Below, piece after piece: positions 43,866 to 55,640 of a stretch of DNA of 64,000 bases. Made by a program: the position numbers and the translations under genes. A model generated the notes under the pieces. The model was not told where the DNA came from. It searched no databases and saw only the letters and a program-made list of their open reading frames with translations. Location: assembly GCA_010909165.1 (NCBI GenBank), contig MU008199.1, positions 514,248-578,247 of the forward strand, written 5' to 3'. Each line of letters opens with the position of its first letter. Within the stretch, counting starts at the first letter, position 1. Source of the stretch: Anthoceros angustus (taxonomy: Eukaryota; Streptophyta; Anthocerotopsida; Anthocerotales; Anthocerotaceae).

Positions 43866-45104
43866 ACCGGACTTGGGTTTCGGTTGAAGCGCCCGCAAGC
43901 CCAAGCAAACGATTGCGTCTCGGCAACGCCAGCTGATATCGTGAGCCGTCCAGGGCTGATATACAAAGCCAGCAGGTGCGACCCTGCTGGATATGATTTC
44001 GCGATATCAGCTCGCATTTCCTTACGAATACTCGTCGGATACATCTGGGTTCGTATTTCCATTTCAGCTCCATTTTGCACAAGTTTGAAACCCCCTATTG
44101 AACCATATATTTCATACTTTCAATCTTACACAACTAGCTATTCAATTTCTCCTCTATTGGAGTACCAAGTCCAAAGCATTATGTGTATGGCGGATAGAAC
44201 TCTTAGAAGCCTTCCACCGTGTTTATCTCTATGAATTGTAGTCTTTGCTGATGATATGAAACCCTGTTTCTCTCTATGAATTGTGGTCTTTGCTTGTGAT
44301 GTAAACTTGGAACAAAGCGCACAGCTCGAGGAGCCTTACGAAACAAAGACATAAAGAGACAAAAGGCAGCATCCATTGGCAATAGTCTACGACACGAGGC
44401 AAACTCTCAACTAGGTACCTAGATAGTCAAAATATCTCTAGCAGCTGGATATTGGTATCGTGTAGGTGCCACAAGAGATCCTAACGCAGGGTATGGAGTG
44501 CCGATCTCGCGTTTCACGGTGTTGAGGCAGAATCCAAGCTGCGCGCAGTGAAGATTAGAAAATTATAAAAATTCGGGTGGCACTGGTGCAGGCTCGAAAA
44601 TTTGTACCGAGGGGACGAAAAGAAAGCGAAAGCGGAGCGGCGGCAACGGAGTATGTTCACGTTCCCGAGCTGGTGGCCTGGTGGAGCGGGGGCCTTCCTT
44701 TCCTCATCTCCTTCCTCCTTCCTGGGCAATCACTTGCCTGTTTCGCCTGTCAGAAGATTCTATTCCGCGCTGCGCCGCGCCCCACCGCTTCTCTCCTCGC
44801 CCGCTGGCAGCGCCTTTTGGGACTCGCATTGTCACGGCGCCGGGACACCACTCCGCCAAGCTCATCGCGCAGCCCGGTAAATGCCACAGGAGCCGGCCTG
44901 GCATTGGTGCTCCTGCTGCCGCACTCTTGCTGTCGTGACGACCTGTGCTCGGGATTTCTGGCTCCGTGGAGCAGCTGAGGCCGCTGCATTGTGGGTGGTG
45001 GGTGGCGGGTAGAGGCGGTGGATTGTGGGTTGTGGGCGGTGGGCAGCAGGCGCAGGAGGTGGATCGGAGGAGACTGGATGATTTGGGTCTGAGAGACTGG
45101 CAGG
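43866..45104. other. Upstream region of the cyclopropane synthase gene
   Basis: No gene is recognised. A TATAAAA at about 44566-44572 could be a distant promoter element of the downstream gene. From 44600 to 45100 the sequence is GC-rich with overlapping frames in both directions, including a minus-strand frame 44750-45757 that is antisense to the real exons. Two similar phrases (tctctatgaattgt(a/g)(g)tctttgct) lie at 44226-44250 and 44271-44296. Confidence 0.4.
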
Positions 45105-48100
45105 ATGAAGGTGGCAGTGGTGGGCGCCGGGGTTGCTGCTGCCCACACCAGCAGGCCGGCGCCAGTGTGGTGCTGTATGAGAAGGAGAGCTACCTGGGAG
45201 GGCATGCCCGGACCTTGAGAGTGGATGGGGTGGACGTGGATGTTGGGTTCATGGTGTTCAACCGGGTATGCGACACTGAGGCAATGAGACAATGAGGTTG
45301 CCGAGGCTGTTGGTTTAGTGATGCTTGTGGTCACAATTCTTCGTCTGGGTTGTGTGCAGGTCACGTATCCCAACATGCTGTCTCTGTTTGACGAACTGGA
45401 CGTGGAGACTGAGGAGTCCGACATGTCCTTCTCTGTGAGCCTGGAGGGTGGGAGGGGCTGTGAGTGGGGGAGCAAAGGGCTTGGGGACTGTTTGCACAGA
45501 AGAGGAATGCGGTTAATCCTTTCTTCCTGCACATGATCAAGGAGATTGTCAGGTTCAAGGCCGACGTTCTGAAGTAAGCTACGGAGACCGCGGATCAGTA
45601 CACCTGTGGAAGGTCTCTCGATATGGAGTCCAAGTTTTCTGAAAACAGCGACAATGTGGGTTGTTGTTTTGCTTGCCTCAGATACCTGGAGAGGTTGGAG
45701 AATCAGGACGTGTCGATTGACAGGAATCAGACACTGGGCGGCTTTCTTGATTCGCATGGCTACTCCCAGAAGTTCAAAGAAAGCTATTTTGTGGGTGATT
45801 GCAGTCTGTGGATTGACTTTTGATAAGTCTCGCCAGATTTATTTTTGTCACTGCCTGGGAAATGCGGCTTCATAACCTGGGCAGATGTACGGCAGATTCC
45901 TGTGTGTGCGTCGATATGGTCCTGCTCTTCTGAGACAGTGATGAACTTCTCCGCAGCTTCGATTCTGACCTTTGCCGGAACCATCATCTTCTCCAGGTGA
46001 GAGTGGCCATGAGATTTTAGAGGAATCGGATTTAGGCTTGCCGAAGCATGTCCTGCGTACTGATCGTTGCTGAACGTGAGGCCTGTCATTCAGATTTTCG
46101 GTCGGCCCCAGTGGCTCACTGTCAAAGACAGGTCAGAGACTTACGTCAACAAGGTTGGTGATGTTGTGCAAATGCTTGATGACGGCAGATGGGCCAGTGC
46201 GAATCATGCAACCGTTGTGGCCGTAGCATGTCTTCCTGAAGTGACATGATGCCTGGCAGATCACTTCAATTTTCGAGAGTCTGGGCGGTGAAGTCAGAAC
46301 ACAGTCTAACGTCGTGCATGTGTCGAGCACCGAAGAAGGTGACCCCTTCAAGCCTGTTTGCCGGGCCCGGCACCTGCTGTTTTCCTCCTCACTCAGAAGA
46401 GTCATGGCATATTGCAGGTGTGGAAGTTGTTGACGACAAGGGCAGGAGTGACGTCTTTGACAGATGTGTGGTAGCCCATGCCCCAGACGCCCTGGCAATG
46501 CTCGGGGAGAACGCCACCTTTGAGGAGCGCAGCATTCTCGGAGCTTTCCAGTACAGTCCTAGGTAATCGTTGTAGATGGTCTGTTGCATCATGTTTTCCT
46601 ACTGAGAAGGATGATTCGCAAACTTGTGTGATGTTCATCACGGCAGTGATATCTACCTACATCGTGATGCCAAGTTGATGCCAAAGAATCCTGCTGCTTG
46701 GTGTGCCTGGAACTTTCTGGGAGACGTGGGCGGACGAGTTTCTGTGACCTATTGGTTGAACACGTTACAGGTGCTTCAATCTTCTAGCTTGTTCTGCTGC
46801 TGTGTTGCCGTGGCCCGCTCCTCCGTCTGTTGTCTCATAGGCCTTCTGCTCCGCAGAATCTGGGAGATACAGGACGTCCAATACTTGTGACGCTCAATCC
46901 ACCAAGCCCTCCTCAGCACATCGTGACAACATGGCAAACCAGCCACCCTATTCCATCTCCGGCCGCTGTCACTGCATCACACCGTCTGCAAGAGATACAG
47001 GGCAAGAGACAAATTTGGTTTTGTGGTGCTTACCAAGGTAACATGCTCTGTGCACCTGGATCTGCCCATATCAAAGGCCCTGCAGTCCCTGACCTCCTCG
47101 GCTGGTTCTGTCCATTCTGACAGGCTACAGCTTCCATGAGGACGGCCTCAAGGTACTGTCAGTACTGCAAGTGGCTTGCATCTCTTTTAGGGTCCAGGCT
47201 ACCAACTGACGTGTCTCTGGTGCAGGCAGGATTGGCAGCCAAACGGTCTGCTTGGGCAAAAGTTCGAGCCTTTGAAAAATCCGAAGCAAATGGTCGTCTC
47301 ATGGTCGGAATTCGCAGCACGCCTCGCCGTTATCACTTTCTTGCGGACCTTTATTCAGACAGGACATCTTCAGTGAGTAACTGGTGCCCGGGGGTGGTCT
47401 ATGTGTGGTCTGGATCATTGTTGAGGATGGTTTTCTCTTGTAGACTGCTAGAAGATGGGGGATCGGTTGTGGACTTCGTAGGGCGCGAGAAGGGGTGCAA
47501 CGTCAAGTGCGTCCTTCGTGTGCACAGTCCTGCATTCTATTGGAAGGTCCGCTTCAGAACCTGGTGGTTCAGCTCTCATGTTGTGGACTTGATCTTAACA
47601 GATTGTGGAATAAGTGCTATATGCGGCACCTGAATGTCCTCTGGCAAATGGATTGTGGAGCAGGTGGCGTCCAGGGCAGATTTGGGACTTGCAGATGCGT
47701 TCATCGACGGAGATATATCCCTGTAGACTCAAGGAATGGCCTTTTCAATCTCTTTGTGGTAATTCTCTCACTTCTCCTGCTGTGCCCAGTTTCGCCTAGC
47801 ATCAATCAAATGACATGAGCTTGCGTTGGTGCCCAGATTCTGGTCGCCAATAGGGACCACAACAAACTTTCGGCACCTCAGCAGAACAGCAGGTAAAGTT
47901 CTTCTTGCTGGCTTCGTGCATGAACGGCATCGATCTCAACCTTGTCGACATGTCTCTGCAGGGGTGGTGGAGTCCTGTGATTCTAACGTCATTAGTTGGT
48001 TCTGTATCATATCTTCGACATACCTTCCGCCAGAACACCCTCACCAACGCTCGTAGAAATATTTCTCAACATTATGATCTGGTCTGCCACACTTCCAGAT

Positions 48101-49806
48101 CCTGTCCCTTCTTCCCTGTAATCCACTCTTCCTTTGATGTTCTACAGTCTTAATGTTACTGCTCCAGCTGATGTGAAAACTGATGGTGTCCAGAGCAATG
48201 ATATGTTCTCTCTTTCTAGACGAGACGATGACGTACTCATGTGCAATATTCAAGGTGCCCTCAGGCTTCCTCCAGCTGTGCATTCTGCGTCCTGGATCTC
48301 CGCCTGCAGTGAAACTGAAAACAAGTATTCTAATGCTACAGGGCCCTGAGGAACCTTTGGTGGATGCACAAGCGGAAATTGAATCACCTGGTCAACAAGG
48401 TTGTTCCTGCTTGCACTTAGCTTGTCATCTCATGAGTGTTGCCACCATGATTTCTCCTCATTTTCTGTAACGTTGCTTCTCTATTTGGCAGGCCAGGATA
48501 AAAGGCACACACGAGGTGCTAGAAATCAGGTTCAGTTGGGGCAGCCTAGCGTTAGCAATTGTTCAGCAGACCGGGTGCAAGTACACAGGCATCACCCTCT
48601 CCGAAGAGCAGTTGAAATACGCTCGAAGGCTTGAAGCTGGCCCAGTTGGAGGTATCTTCCGAACCAGGGGCATGCTCAAGCCGTTCGATGTCCTGCCAAC
48701 CTCTGATGCATCTTTGCAGTCCGTGCGAGAACCTGACAACGTTGGTTCTGTCTTTTGACAGGATAAGATCACCCTAAAGCTCTGTGACTACCGTTCTTTA
48801 CCTGGATATCACAAGTATGACCGGATTGTGTCATGGTGCGTGCATTTCGCTTCAAGTTCCTGTGACCCAAATTCTTGCTTCAATGCAAGGAAGCGCGATG
48901 TTAACCTGTCCGATGCAATCTTTTGCCAGCGAGATGTTGGAAGCAGTTGGTCACGAATACTACCAGAGTTCTTCAGACGATGCGATCACCTTCTGGCCAA
49001 AGACGGTCTCCTAGTCGTACAGGTTGTTCCCTGTTCCAACTGCTGTTGCAACCAACACTTTCCGGTTCCTTCATACTAGCGTCCCTGCTGTTCCGACAGG
49101 TTATCTCTATACCAGAAGAAGGTACGAAACATACCGTAGAAGTTCAGACTTCATTAAAAGTACATCTTCCTGGCGGAAGCACTCCCTCGCTGAGCACTCT
49201 TACAGCAGCTATGGCGAACGGATCGTCTTTCTGGTATGGACCCACCGCTATTTTCAAAGAACTCTTCTGCAGCCTGGTAGATCTGACACTCGTTCTTGCT
49301 CTTTTCCAAAACGAGTTCTATGCTGAGACGCAAGCACTCACTGTTGGTTGCTGTCACAGCGTGGGCATGGAGAACATCGGAATACATTACAAGCAAACTT
49401 TGCACTGCTGGCGTGACAAGTTCTTGGGTAACAGCAGGCATGTAACATGCCTAGAGTGGCAACAGTACTTGCTGTCCACTGGCTTGGTGGAAATTTTGTG
49501 CTGAGTCCAGCTAGCTCGTGCTCTGTGATGTTGCAGTGAAGTTCGGAAGCTTGGTTTCAGTGAAGTTCATCCGAACGTGGCATTATTACTTTGACTACTG
49601 TGCTGCCGGCTTCGACTTGCACTCTGGGCAATCTCCAGGTTAGGTCACATTTCCATCTTGCTGGTTACCGGGCTTGATCAATCCCTGCTGCTCATTGTTG
49701 CTGTAGCTCAGTGACTGATGTGATCGGTGATGAACAGATTGTCTTCTCTCGACCTGGGAATGTAGCAGTTCTAGGAGACCCCTCCGCCAGCTTCCCCAAT
49801 GCATGA
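45105..49806 (+). pseudogene. Cyclopropane fatty acid synthase, about 24 exons, frame-broken
   Basis: The plant enzyme adds a SAM-derived methylene to membrane-lipid acyl chains; an FAD amine-oxidase-like half precedes the methyltransferase half. The start is MKVAVVGAGV at 45105, with LYEKESYLGGHART and GFMVFNR after a small deletion. GT-AG exons follow, for example 45360-45573, 45682-45790, 46418-46562, 46647-46770, 46857-47037, 47226-47372, 47444-47546, 47962-48081, 48492-48651 and 49738-49806. Readable text includes FGRPQWLTVKDRSETYVNK, GKRQIWFCGAYQ, NTLTNARRNISQHYDL, DETMTYSCAIFK, TGCKYTGITLSEEQLKYA, CEMLEAVGHEY and VFSRPGNVAV; the stop is at 49804. Single-base losses break exons 2, 4, 13, 16, 17, 20, 21 and 23. 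The SAM site reads VLEIRFSWGSL instead of VLEIGCGWGSL. It is therefore a pseudogene, unless the indels are assembly errors. Confidence 0.88.
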
Positions 49807-50071
49807 GTATTGGCAAGAGTCCACATTGTTCATAACTCCACTCCATTCGATTTATCTTTCACTTCCCACCTTAGATTGTCTAATTTTCTATCAAGACCTA
49901 CACTTAACATTGTTTGATTGGGAGACTACGGATATTTCTATTTTTATGTTAAATACTTCTCCTATGGAATGTACTCACATTTCATAATCCGCCCTTCGGG
50001 TGTGTATTGAAACTTGGCGGTTAATGACGAACCGGGTGGATGAATATCACAATACATCACAATGTATACAG
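49807..50071. other. 3' flank of cyclopropane synthase
   Basis: AT-rich sequence without an open frame of note; nothing further is recognised. Confidence 0.4.
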
Positions 50072-50105
50072 AGTAGAAGAAGAAGAAGAAGAAGAAGAAG
50101 AAGAA
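50072..50105. repeat. (GAA)n microsatellite
   Basis: About ten gaa triplets in a row, adjoining the tail of the L1-like fragment. On the minus strand this is a ttc run beyond the ORF stop. Confidence 0.95.
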
Positions 50106-50239
50106 TTTTATTTAAGTCCACTAAGTACGGACCTCTGCCATGGGACTGAAATATGGTGACTACATAAATTGCGGTAAACTGGTCTGGGTGAATATAAAGG
50201 TAAAATTCAAACAAGACAAATAATCTTCAATCAATCAAC

Positions 50240-50730
50240 AGTGTCCATGAAATTGCGTGAACGAGGGCCAAACACCACCAATTCATCCCCATGAAAGAAA
50301 GCCACTTGACCTGCAGCACGAGCTGCTCTGAAAGCGAGTAACTTCTCCATCTTAGTCTTCCATTGCAATGGTGTCAGATCCTCATTGATATATAACTAAG
50401 TTGTCCGTAACATAGACCTAGCCCTCGTAACCTGGAGGCGATCATCCATAGAATGAAAAGTCATAATCAATATGCGCTTCCTACCAAAATCCTTTCCAAG
50501 CCAGAAGGCTTGAGGAACAACCACATCGACCTCTGGCCTATTGAGAAACTCCTTTGCAGCCACAAGTGGTCCAACAATATCATTACCAAGACCAGAAATT
50601 CTCAAGTTCAAAGCACGGCGAGCACGGTCCACCATCTCGGAAACAACTTCCGATACTGTGTTGCCACCAGGACAAGAAGGAGCAGGGGGATCATTAAAGT
50701 CTACTTGGATGGAAGTTTCTTGTCATGGTA
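50240..50730 (-). mobile_element. L1-ORF1-like remnant (LINE)
   Basis: The minus strand reads EMVDRARRALNLRISGLGND, then EVDVVVPQAFWLGKDFGRKR and ILIMTFHSMDDRLQVTRARS. After a stop it continues LYINEDLTPLQWKTKMEKLL, then AFRAARAAGQVAFFHGDELV and VFGPRSRN. The sequence order R(i/f)xGL ... RIL(v)xF ... R...R..L......i.eDlt..q......l......A is that of L1-type ORF1 proteins, RNA-binding chaperones of LINE retrotransposition. One in-frame stop (near 50395) and the lack of a following endonuclease/RT make it a remnant. The assignment rests on pattern memory. Confidence 0.5.
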
Positions 50731-51494
50731 TTTAGTACCTAACAACTTATACCAATGCTGTTGAAGAACTGTCGCACATGCGCCTTGGATCGGGGTTTTA
50801 GTGAGAGGATTTTGGACCCGACAAACTTTAGGGCACGTTTCGTGCTTAGGGGCATAAGTGACTATTTATCAGAGCAGTTGGTATGGTTATCATTCATAAC
50901 CGTAGGAACAGTTACAGAACCAACTTTTGTACAATATAAGAACAAGTTCGTGTATGAGTAACTTATCAATTCCTATGCATTGCCAGTAATCTTGTGACAG
51001 CGTTATTGTATCGTCGCACTCATTTTCGGTTTCACAGCCAGCGTCTCTTCGCAGATCTCTCGCTATGGCGTTACCTGCTCAAATGCAATCGGTATAGATC
51101 CTAAAATTGGCAATATGGCTCGAAAGCGCACTCCGGCATCCTACTCACCTATGGGCCGGACGCCGCTACTGACACAGGTCATCTGCAGCGACTGCATCGT
51201 ACAAATGAATCGAGGCATTGGATTCAAGCCCGTCTGCGCCCTCCAGACATGCTTTGCCGAAAAAGGGCATGGTTGGAGCCACCGGTTGAGGGTTGCTTCG
51301 CTCCTCGATTCTTCCTCCGAGAATGCGTCGGCGACCTGCGAAGGGTGGTACTCCTCTTGATCTGTGCTTTGTATGGCTTGTCGCAGACGAAGTGCAGGAG
51401 GGAAAGTCACAGGATGAAGGAGAGATGTTATCAATGCAACGCGGCACAGTTCTATGACAATTGTGCACATGAACTGGCCGTGAGGACCTAAAGT
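50731..51494. other. Intergenic region, no gene recognised
   Basis: Overlapping short frames on both strands at 51115-51520 lack motifs. No RNA or repeat signal is noticed. Confidence 0.35.
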
Positions 51495-51971
51495 TATGTC
51501 GTCTTTGCTTACATCCTCTCATTATCCTTCATCTTCAGCGAGTAAAAATGCCTTGTTGAGTTTATAAGTGACATTGAACTCCGGGATTGGAACATGTCTT
51601 TGAAAGTCTTCCAAATCCCGTAGGCTGTGGTTTGGCCTTGTGTGTGCTGAAGCATTGTTTTATCTAATGCTGAGATAAGCACACCACGCTTTTCTGTCCT
51701 TCTTTAACTGCATAAATTTGATCTTATGCCCTGTGGGAAAAGAGGTGAGCGAGGGGATTTTGGATGTTCCATCAGTGACATCCATAAGATCGTGGTCCTC
51801 TAGAAGTGAGGTAACACACATTTCCCATACATCAAAGTCGGTTCCATTGAATTGGTCTCGTTCATGGAACTTGATCTTTGTAGTGTTAATGACAGTGGGA
51901 ACCAGAGGCTGTTGAGCCGTGGTTCTTCTAAATCTAAGCTTGTGGTGCTTAAGAGAGTCGAAACCGAGCAT
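51495..51971 (-). pseudogene. Copia gag N-terminal fragment
   Basis: The minus strand from 51971 reads KIKFHERDQFNGTDFDVWEM and SLLEDHDLMDVTDG, the copia gag opening (F.G..f..W......LL..hdL...vdG). After a frame change at about 51660 it continues VLISALDKTMLQHTQGQTTA, YGIWKTFKDMFQ and MSLINSTRHFYSLKM, the following gag helices (a..W..L...f). Stops are few, but the piece has no zinc knuckle. It is oriented opposite to the gag/protease piece at 52089-52733. Confidence 0.65.
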
Positions 51972-52088
51972 GCGTCGACTGCAACTAAAATCGGCCGCTG
52001 ATGGAGATTCTCTCTATCGCTAGGTGAAGTGCTTCGATTTTGTACTCGATGGCTGAAAGCTGTGATTTCAGGTCCTCATGTGTGACAG

Positions 52089-52733
52089 TTGTCTTGGTAT
52101 GGAACATGCTTGAGTGATTGCAAGATGGTCCTGGCAGATGCTAGCAAAGTTGCCAGATCTTTGGTGAGAGGCGGCCGAGGGGAAGACGAGGCAGAGACCG
52201 GGAGGCTTCACCAATCAAGACCTAGTTTACCAACAAGAAGATCATCAACGGATTCAACAATCAATCGCCCACAAAAGAAAACGCAAGGGACTGAATCGTG
52301 CCGGATCCCCGGCCACTTCAAGCACGAATGCAGAAAGAAGCAATTGGGAGAACCCCGCCGTGACTCACCTCAAAACGAGTTCAACTTGCTGATGATTCCC
52401 AAGTCACCACCAGCAAACTCCATCCTAGCTGTATGTTTGATGCTAACCAGGACTGACAACGATCGATGGTTTCTGCAGCAGCAAAGAGATGTTTACATCC
52501 TATTCGATCAGCACGTGCTGCTCGGTGACGATAGCTCACTTCCTGTCCAAGGAACAGGCGAGGTTGCATTGAGACTGTCCAATGGGGAATCCCTCATCAT
52601 CAACGGCGTGCTCCACGATCACGCAATGACCAAAACCTCACAGCCGCTGGTGAGTGCCACAAAGCATGATCTTACCATCACATTCAAGGATTGCATTATA
52701 TATCACTTAAGGACAGTGTCGATTTGCGGGTAA
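52089..52733 (+). pseudogene. Copia gag C-terminus and protease fragment
   Basis: A 214-codon plus-strand frame carries the zinc-knuckle remnant CRIPGHFKHECRKK (about 52300-52340), with the first Cys position lost. A protease-like region follows: RWFLQQQRDVYILFDQHVLL, GDDSSLPVQGTGEVALRLSN and GVLHDHA (52465-52625). In copia proteins a DSGA catalytic box precedes this, but here the corresponding place reads RWFLQQQR, so the active-site Asp is missing. It ends at 52733 where a repeat begins. It probably came from the same family as the inverted piece at 51495-51971. Confidence 0.65.
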
Positions 52734-53400
52734 GCACTGAATTCATATAAGCACCCAGAACAAACTGCCAAACAAATATAATATGCATATATAGGTGCAA
52801 ACCAATAACAACAGACGAGTAGGCTCATGATCGTGGCACAAACACACTCTCCCACGAGAACAACACGCAAATTCCTCACACACGCTTCCTGAGTCATAGC
52901 TTTGGCCTCCTCACAACGCCTTTGCATGATATCTAGAGGACAAGCTATGATCCGAGCTTGTCCTCAATGGAAGGGTCTATATATAGCCGAATCGGCATAT
53001 TCCTAGAATATCCCATATTGGCATCACTAAATATCCTAAGAATACACTATAATATGCAAGGAATATGCCAAAGCATATTACTTGAGCTTATCCACTTAGC
53101 TATTGCTAACCATGTTTAATTAACACTAATCAATGCTTAATTAACATAAGCACATTAATTAATTAATCAATGCTTAATTAACATAAGCACTTAGATTAAT
53201 TAACACACTTACTTAAAGATAAGTAATTAGATTAATTAATGCTAATCAAACACTAAACCCAAGTGCGTAGATTAGTATCACACTAAGACGACACGCCGCA
53301 GGTAAGCACTTGAATTCATATAAGCACTTTCGACCAACAACCAAGCAAACAAATCTAATACGCATATATAGGTGCAAACCAATCGATAATGTGAGACTCC
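52730..53400 (-). repeat. LTR-like segment with a duplicated 95-bp end
   Basis: A block at 52730-52830 (gtaagcact...tatataggtgcaaaccaat) recurs at 53298-53392 with a few changes, about 570 bp apart. The second copy overlaps the end of the gypsy pol region. Between them lie a TATA-like ctatatatagcc (about 52978-52989) and an AT-rich stretch with repeated ttaattaac (53110-53240). Together this suggests a 3' LTR, or LTR edge duplication, of the minus-strand gypsy element; the exact ends were not established. Confidence 0.4.
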
Positions 53401-55477
53401 AAGTCAAACATTATCATTAGTAGGACTACACGACGCACCTCATGTAGTGCATTGTGCACAAAACCAATCTTCCTGAATGTCACAAGAGGTGGTTGAACAC
53501 AAAACATGTGGTATCCCCTATTGCACCGATCACAAAGAAGCATTACATCATCATCAAGACGCCACAAACCCGACACTCCAAGTCTTTGGGTGGACGCCAC
53601 ATTGTAGGCCGAGTTGAGGGTCCAAATTGCAAGTGGCATGGTGCGCAGCTTGAGGTGATCCTTCCATCTTCGCCATCGATCCTTCGAGCTCAAGCACTCC
53701 ATCTTTGCCTACTCGCACGACCCGCAAGATGACTCTGGTGGATACCTCCAAGGTGTTGCCGGCTTCCGATGTAGACATAATCTCCAACTTCGAACTTGCA
53801 CCTTGGGTTTCCATGTCCTCCTCGTGTGTAAGCATAGCTTGATCCTCGTGCGCTATGGCAAGGTTCTCATTGCCATGGGCATGATCCGCTTGAAAAGCTC
53901 GCCCGCCTTTCCGTGTCTCGTAGGCAATCATCCGCATTGCGCCAATCCACCGGTGCTTGTAGCCTTGCTTGCCTCACGCTTGGCAAAATGGTTGTCGCCC
54001 ATACAACAAGTAGTATGGTGAAAAATTGCTCAAGGCTTGATTGCTCACCCCACCTAGCACTAGGTATGGCATCCCTTCATCCCATGTCTTCGGTCATTTG
54101 TGAGACAATATTTGCAAGGCCGCTTGAAGGTCCGCACCAAGCGCTCAAGAAGTCCATCGGCTTGAGGATGATCTCGACGACGCCGATGATCAATCAAGCT
54201 CCCAAGCAAGTCTTGAAATTCCCACCAATTCTTTGCCGGCCGAGAGAACCTCTCGCACATGCTCCATATCGACTAAGAACGGAAGCCAAGAACGCCACCG
54301 GTAAGCCGAGAGTCACGCTTGGGTAAGATGGCAACCTCGCACCACTTGCCGAAATGCTCCACCATTAGCATGACATGCTTGTTTCCAAGACGCTGCCTCG
54401 CATGTCCGGCATGAGATCCACACTCCAATGTAGAAGAGTCCTCGATCGGCAGAGAGTGAAGCACAACATCATTGGTGAACCTTGCCTTCACTCGATCGCA
54501 CACTCTACATTCTGCGACCCTTTCCACATCTCCATACATCCTTGCCCGTGTGTGGGCCTCGAGCTGTGAGGTGCGCTTAGCACCAAAATGCCCTAAGCCT
54601 TCATGCACCGGGTGATGAGTCTCACCGGTCCTCCGCTTGGGTACAATTCTATCTCCTGTAATCAGGACATACATTATGTCCTCCTTCCAATAGTACCGAG
54701 CCACCTTCTCGCGTAGCTTGGCCTCGCTCGAGATGAAAGCCCTTGTGGCAATTTCCCAGACCTTAGGAAGGTCATCGCTATTGCATCCGCCCAGATGTCC
54801 CCGAGGGACTCTCCATACAAAGCGATGAGTGGAGGCATCTTGACATCCTCATGCAAAGATGGCCAACATGGTATCCGGACTACTCTCCCCAGCTCGCCAT
54901 CCGAATCTTGCCCGGCCCCCGTAGTGTCTTCATGGTAGAGGATTCCTTGACAACCCATCAAGATTAGAGTGAACTCTACCGCTTGTTCGGCGACAAAGTC
55001 ATACTCGGAGAATGAGAGCCCACCGCCGCCTTTCCCGTAAGCTGCTCATCAACCAATGCAAGGGTTGATGCGTGATTAGTCAAATTGATGTCCAAACAAG
55101 TATGACGAAAGTGTCCGATCGCCCACACCGCAAGACATTCTCCTTCATAGGCGAGTAGTTGGACTCACCGGTTGTTGCTCTCGCATAGGCAATGACATGT
55201 TCCTCTTCTTGTCATTGATCCGCGCCAAGACCGCCTATGCCGCATTGCTCCAATCTGTAAAGTACGAACGGCCATCAAGTTTGATGACCAAGAATTAGAG
55301 CTCATGAGTCTACCCTTCAACTCCATGAAAGCCGACTCCTCCTCTTGAGTCCAACGCCAAGTCACCAACTTCTTCGACAGGTCATTCAATGGCCGCGCAA
55401 TCCTGCTCATCCGCAGAATGAACTTCCTATAGTAACTTGCCAACCCCAAGAATGCCCTCAACTTTGAGATGTCTTTT
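53400..55477 (-). mobile_element. Ty3/gypsy pol fragment (RT end, RNase H, integrase, PHD finger)
   Basis: On the minus strand from 55477: KDISKLRAFLGLASYYRKFI, then ARPLNDLSKK and ESAFMELKGRL (RT C-terminus, connection). This is followed by broken RNase H text (AIGHFRH, YLFGHQFD near 55120-55070). The integrase zinc region reads HEGLGHFGAKRTSQLEAHTR and CRVCDRVKARF (54614-54478), and LPIEDSSTLE, HVMLMVEHFGKWCEVAILPK (54450-54330) enters the core. SPYYLLYGRQPF (about 54025) is the late integrase box. The C-terminal PHD finger (about 53580-53445) reads CRVCG, LLCDRCNRGYHMFCVQPPL and EDWFCAQC. Several frame changes and stops are present. The N-terminal RT, protease and gag are absent at the junction with the minisatellite. 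Confidence 0.75.
53445..53580 (-). pseudogene. PHD-finger domain at the end of gypsy pol
   Basis: All eight zinc-ligand positions of a PHD finger (Cys4-His-Cys3) can be read: CRVC, CDRC, H and C in GYHMFC, and CAQC. The WFC box is present (EDWFCAQC). Two single-base frame shifts occur inside it. PHD fingers bind histone tails, so by analogy with chromodomain-bearing gypsy elements it could steer integration. Confidence 0.65.
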
Positions 55478-55640
55478 GGCCTTGGACTTGGGCTCCTTCG
55501 CCTCCTCTCCTTGGCCTTGGACTTGGGCTTCTTCGTCTCCTCTCCTTGGCCTTGGACTTGGGCTTCTTCGCCTCCTCTCCTTGGCCTTGGACTTGGGCTT
55601 CTTCGCCTCCTCCCTTGGCCTTGGGCTTGGTCCCCTCTAG
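55478..55640. repeat. 35-bp minisatellite, copy 1 (about 4 units)
   Basis: The unit ccttggccttggacttgggc followed by ttcttcgcctcctct repeats about four times. On the minus strand it encodes a Lys/Pro/Ser or Arg/Pro/Ser repeat depending on frame (KPKSKAKE or SPSPRPRR). It abuts the truncated gypsy RT. Confidence 0.9.

Noticed and set aside
44750-45757. 335-codon minus-strand open frame, the longest in the window
   Set aside because: It is antisense to clear cyclopropane synthase exons 1-3 and GC-rich upstream sequence; it has no domain of its own.
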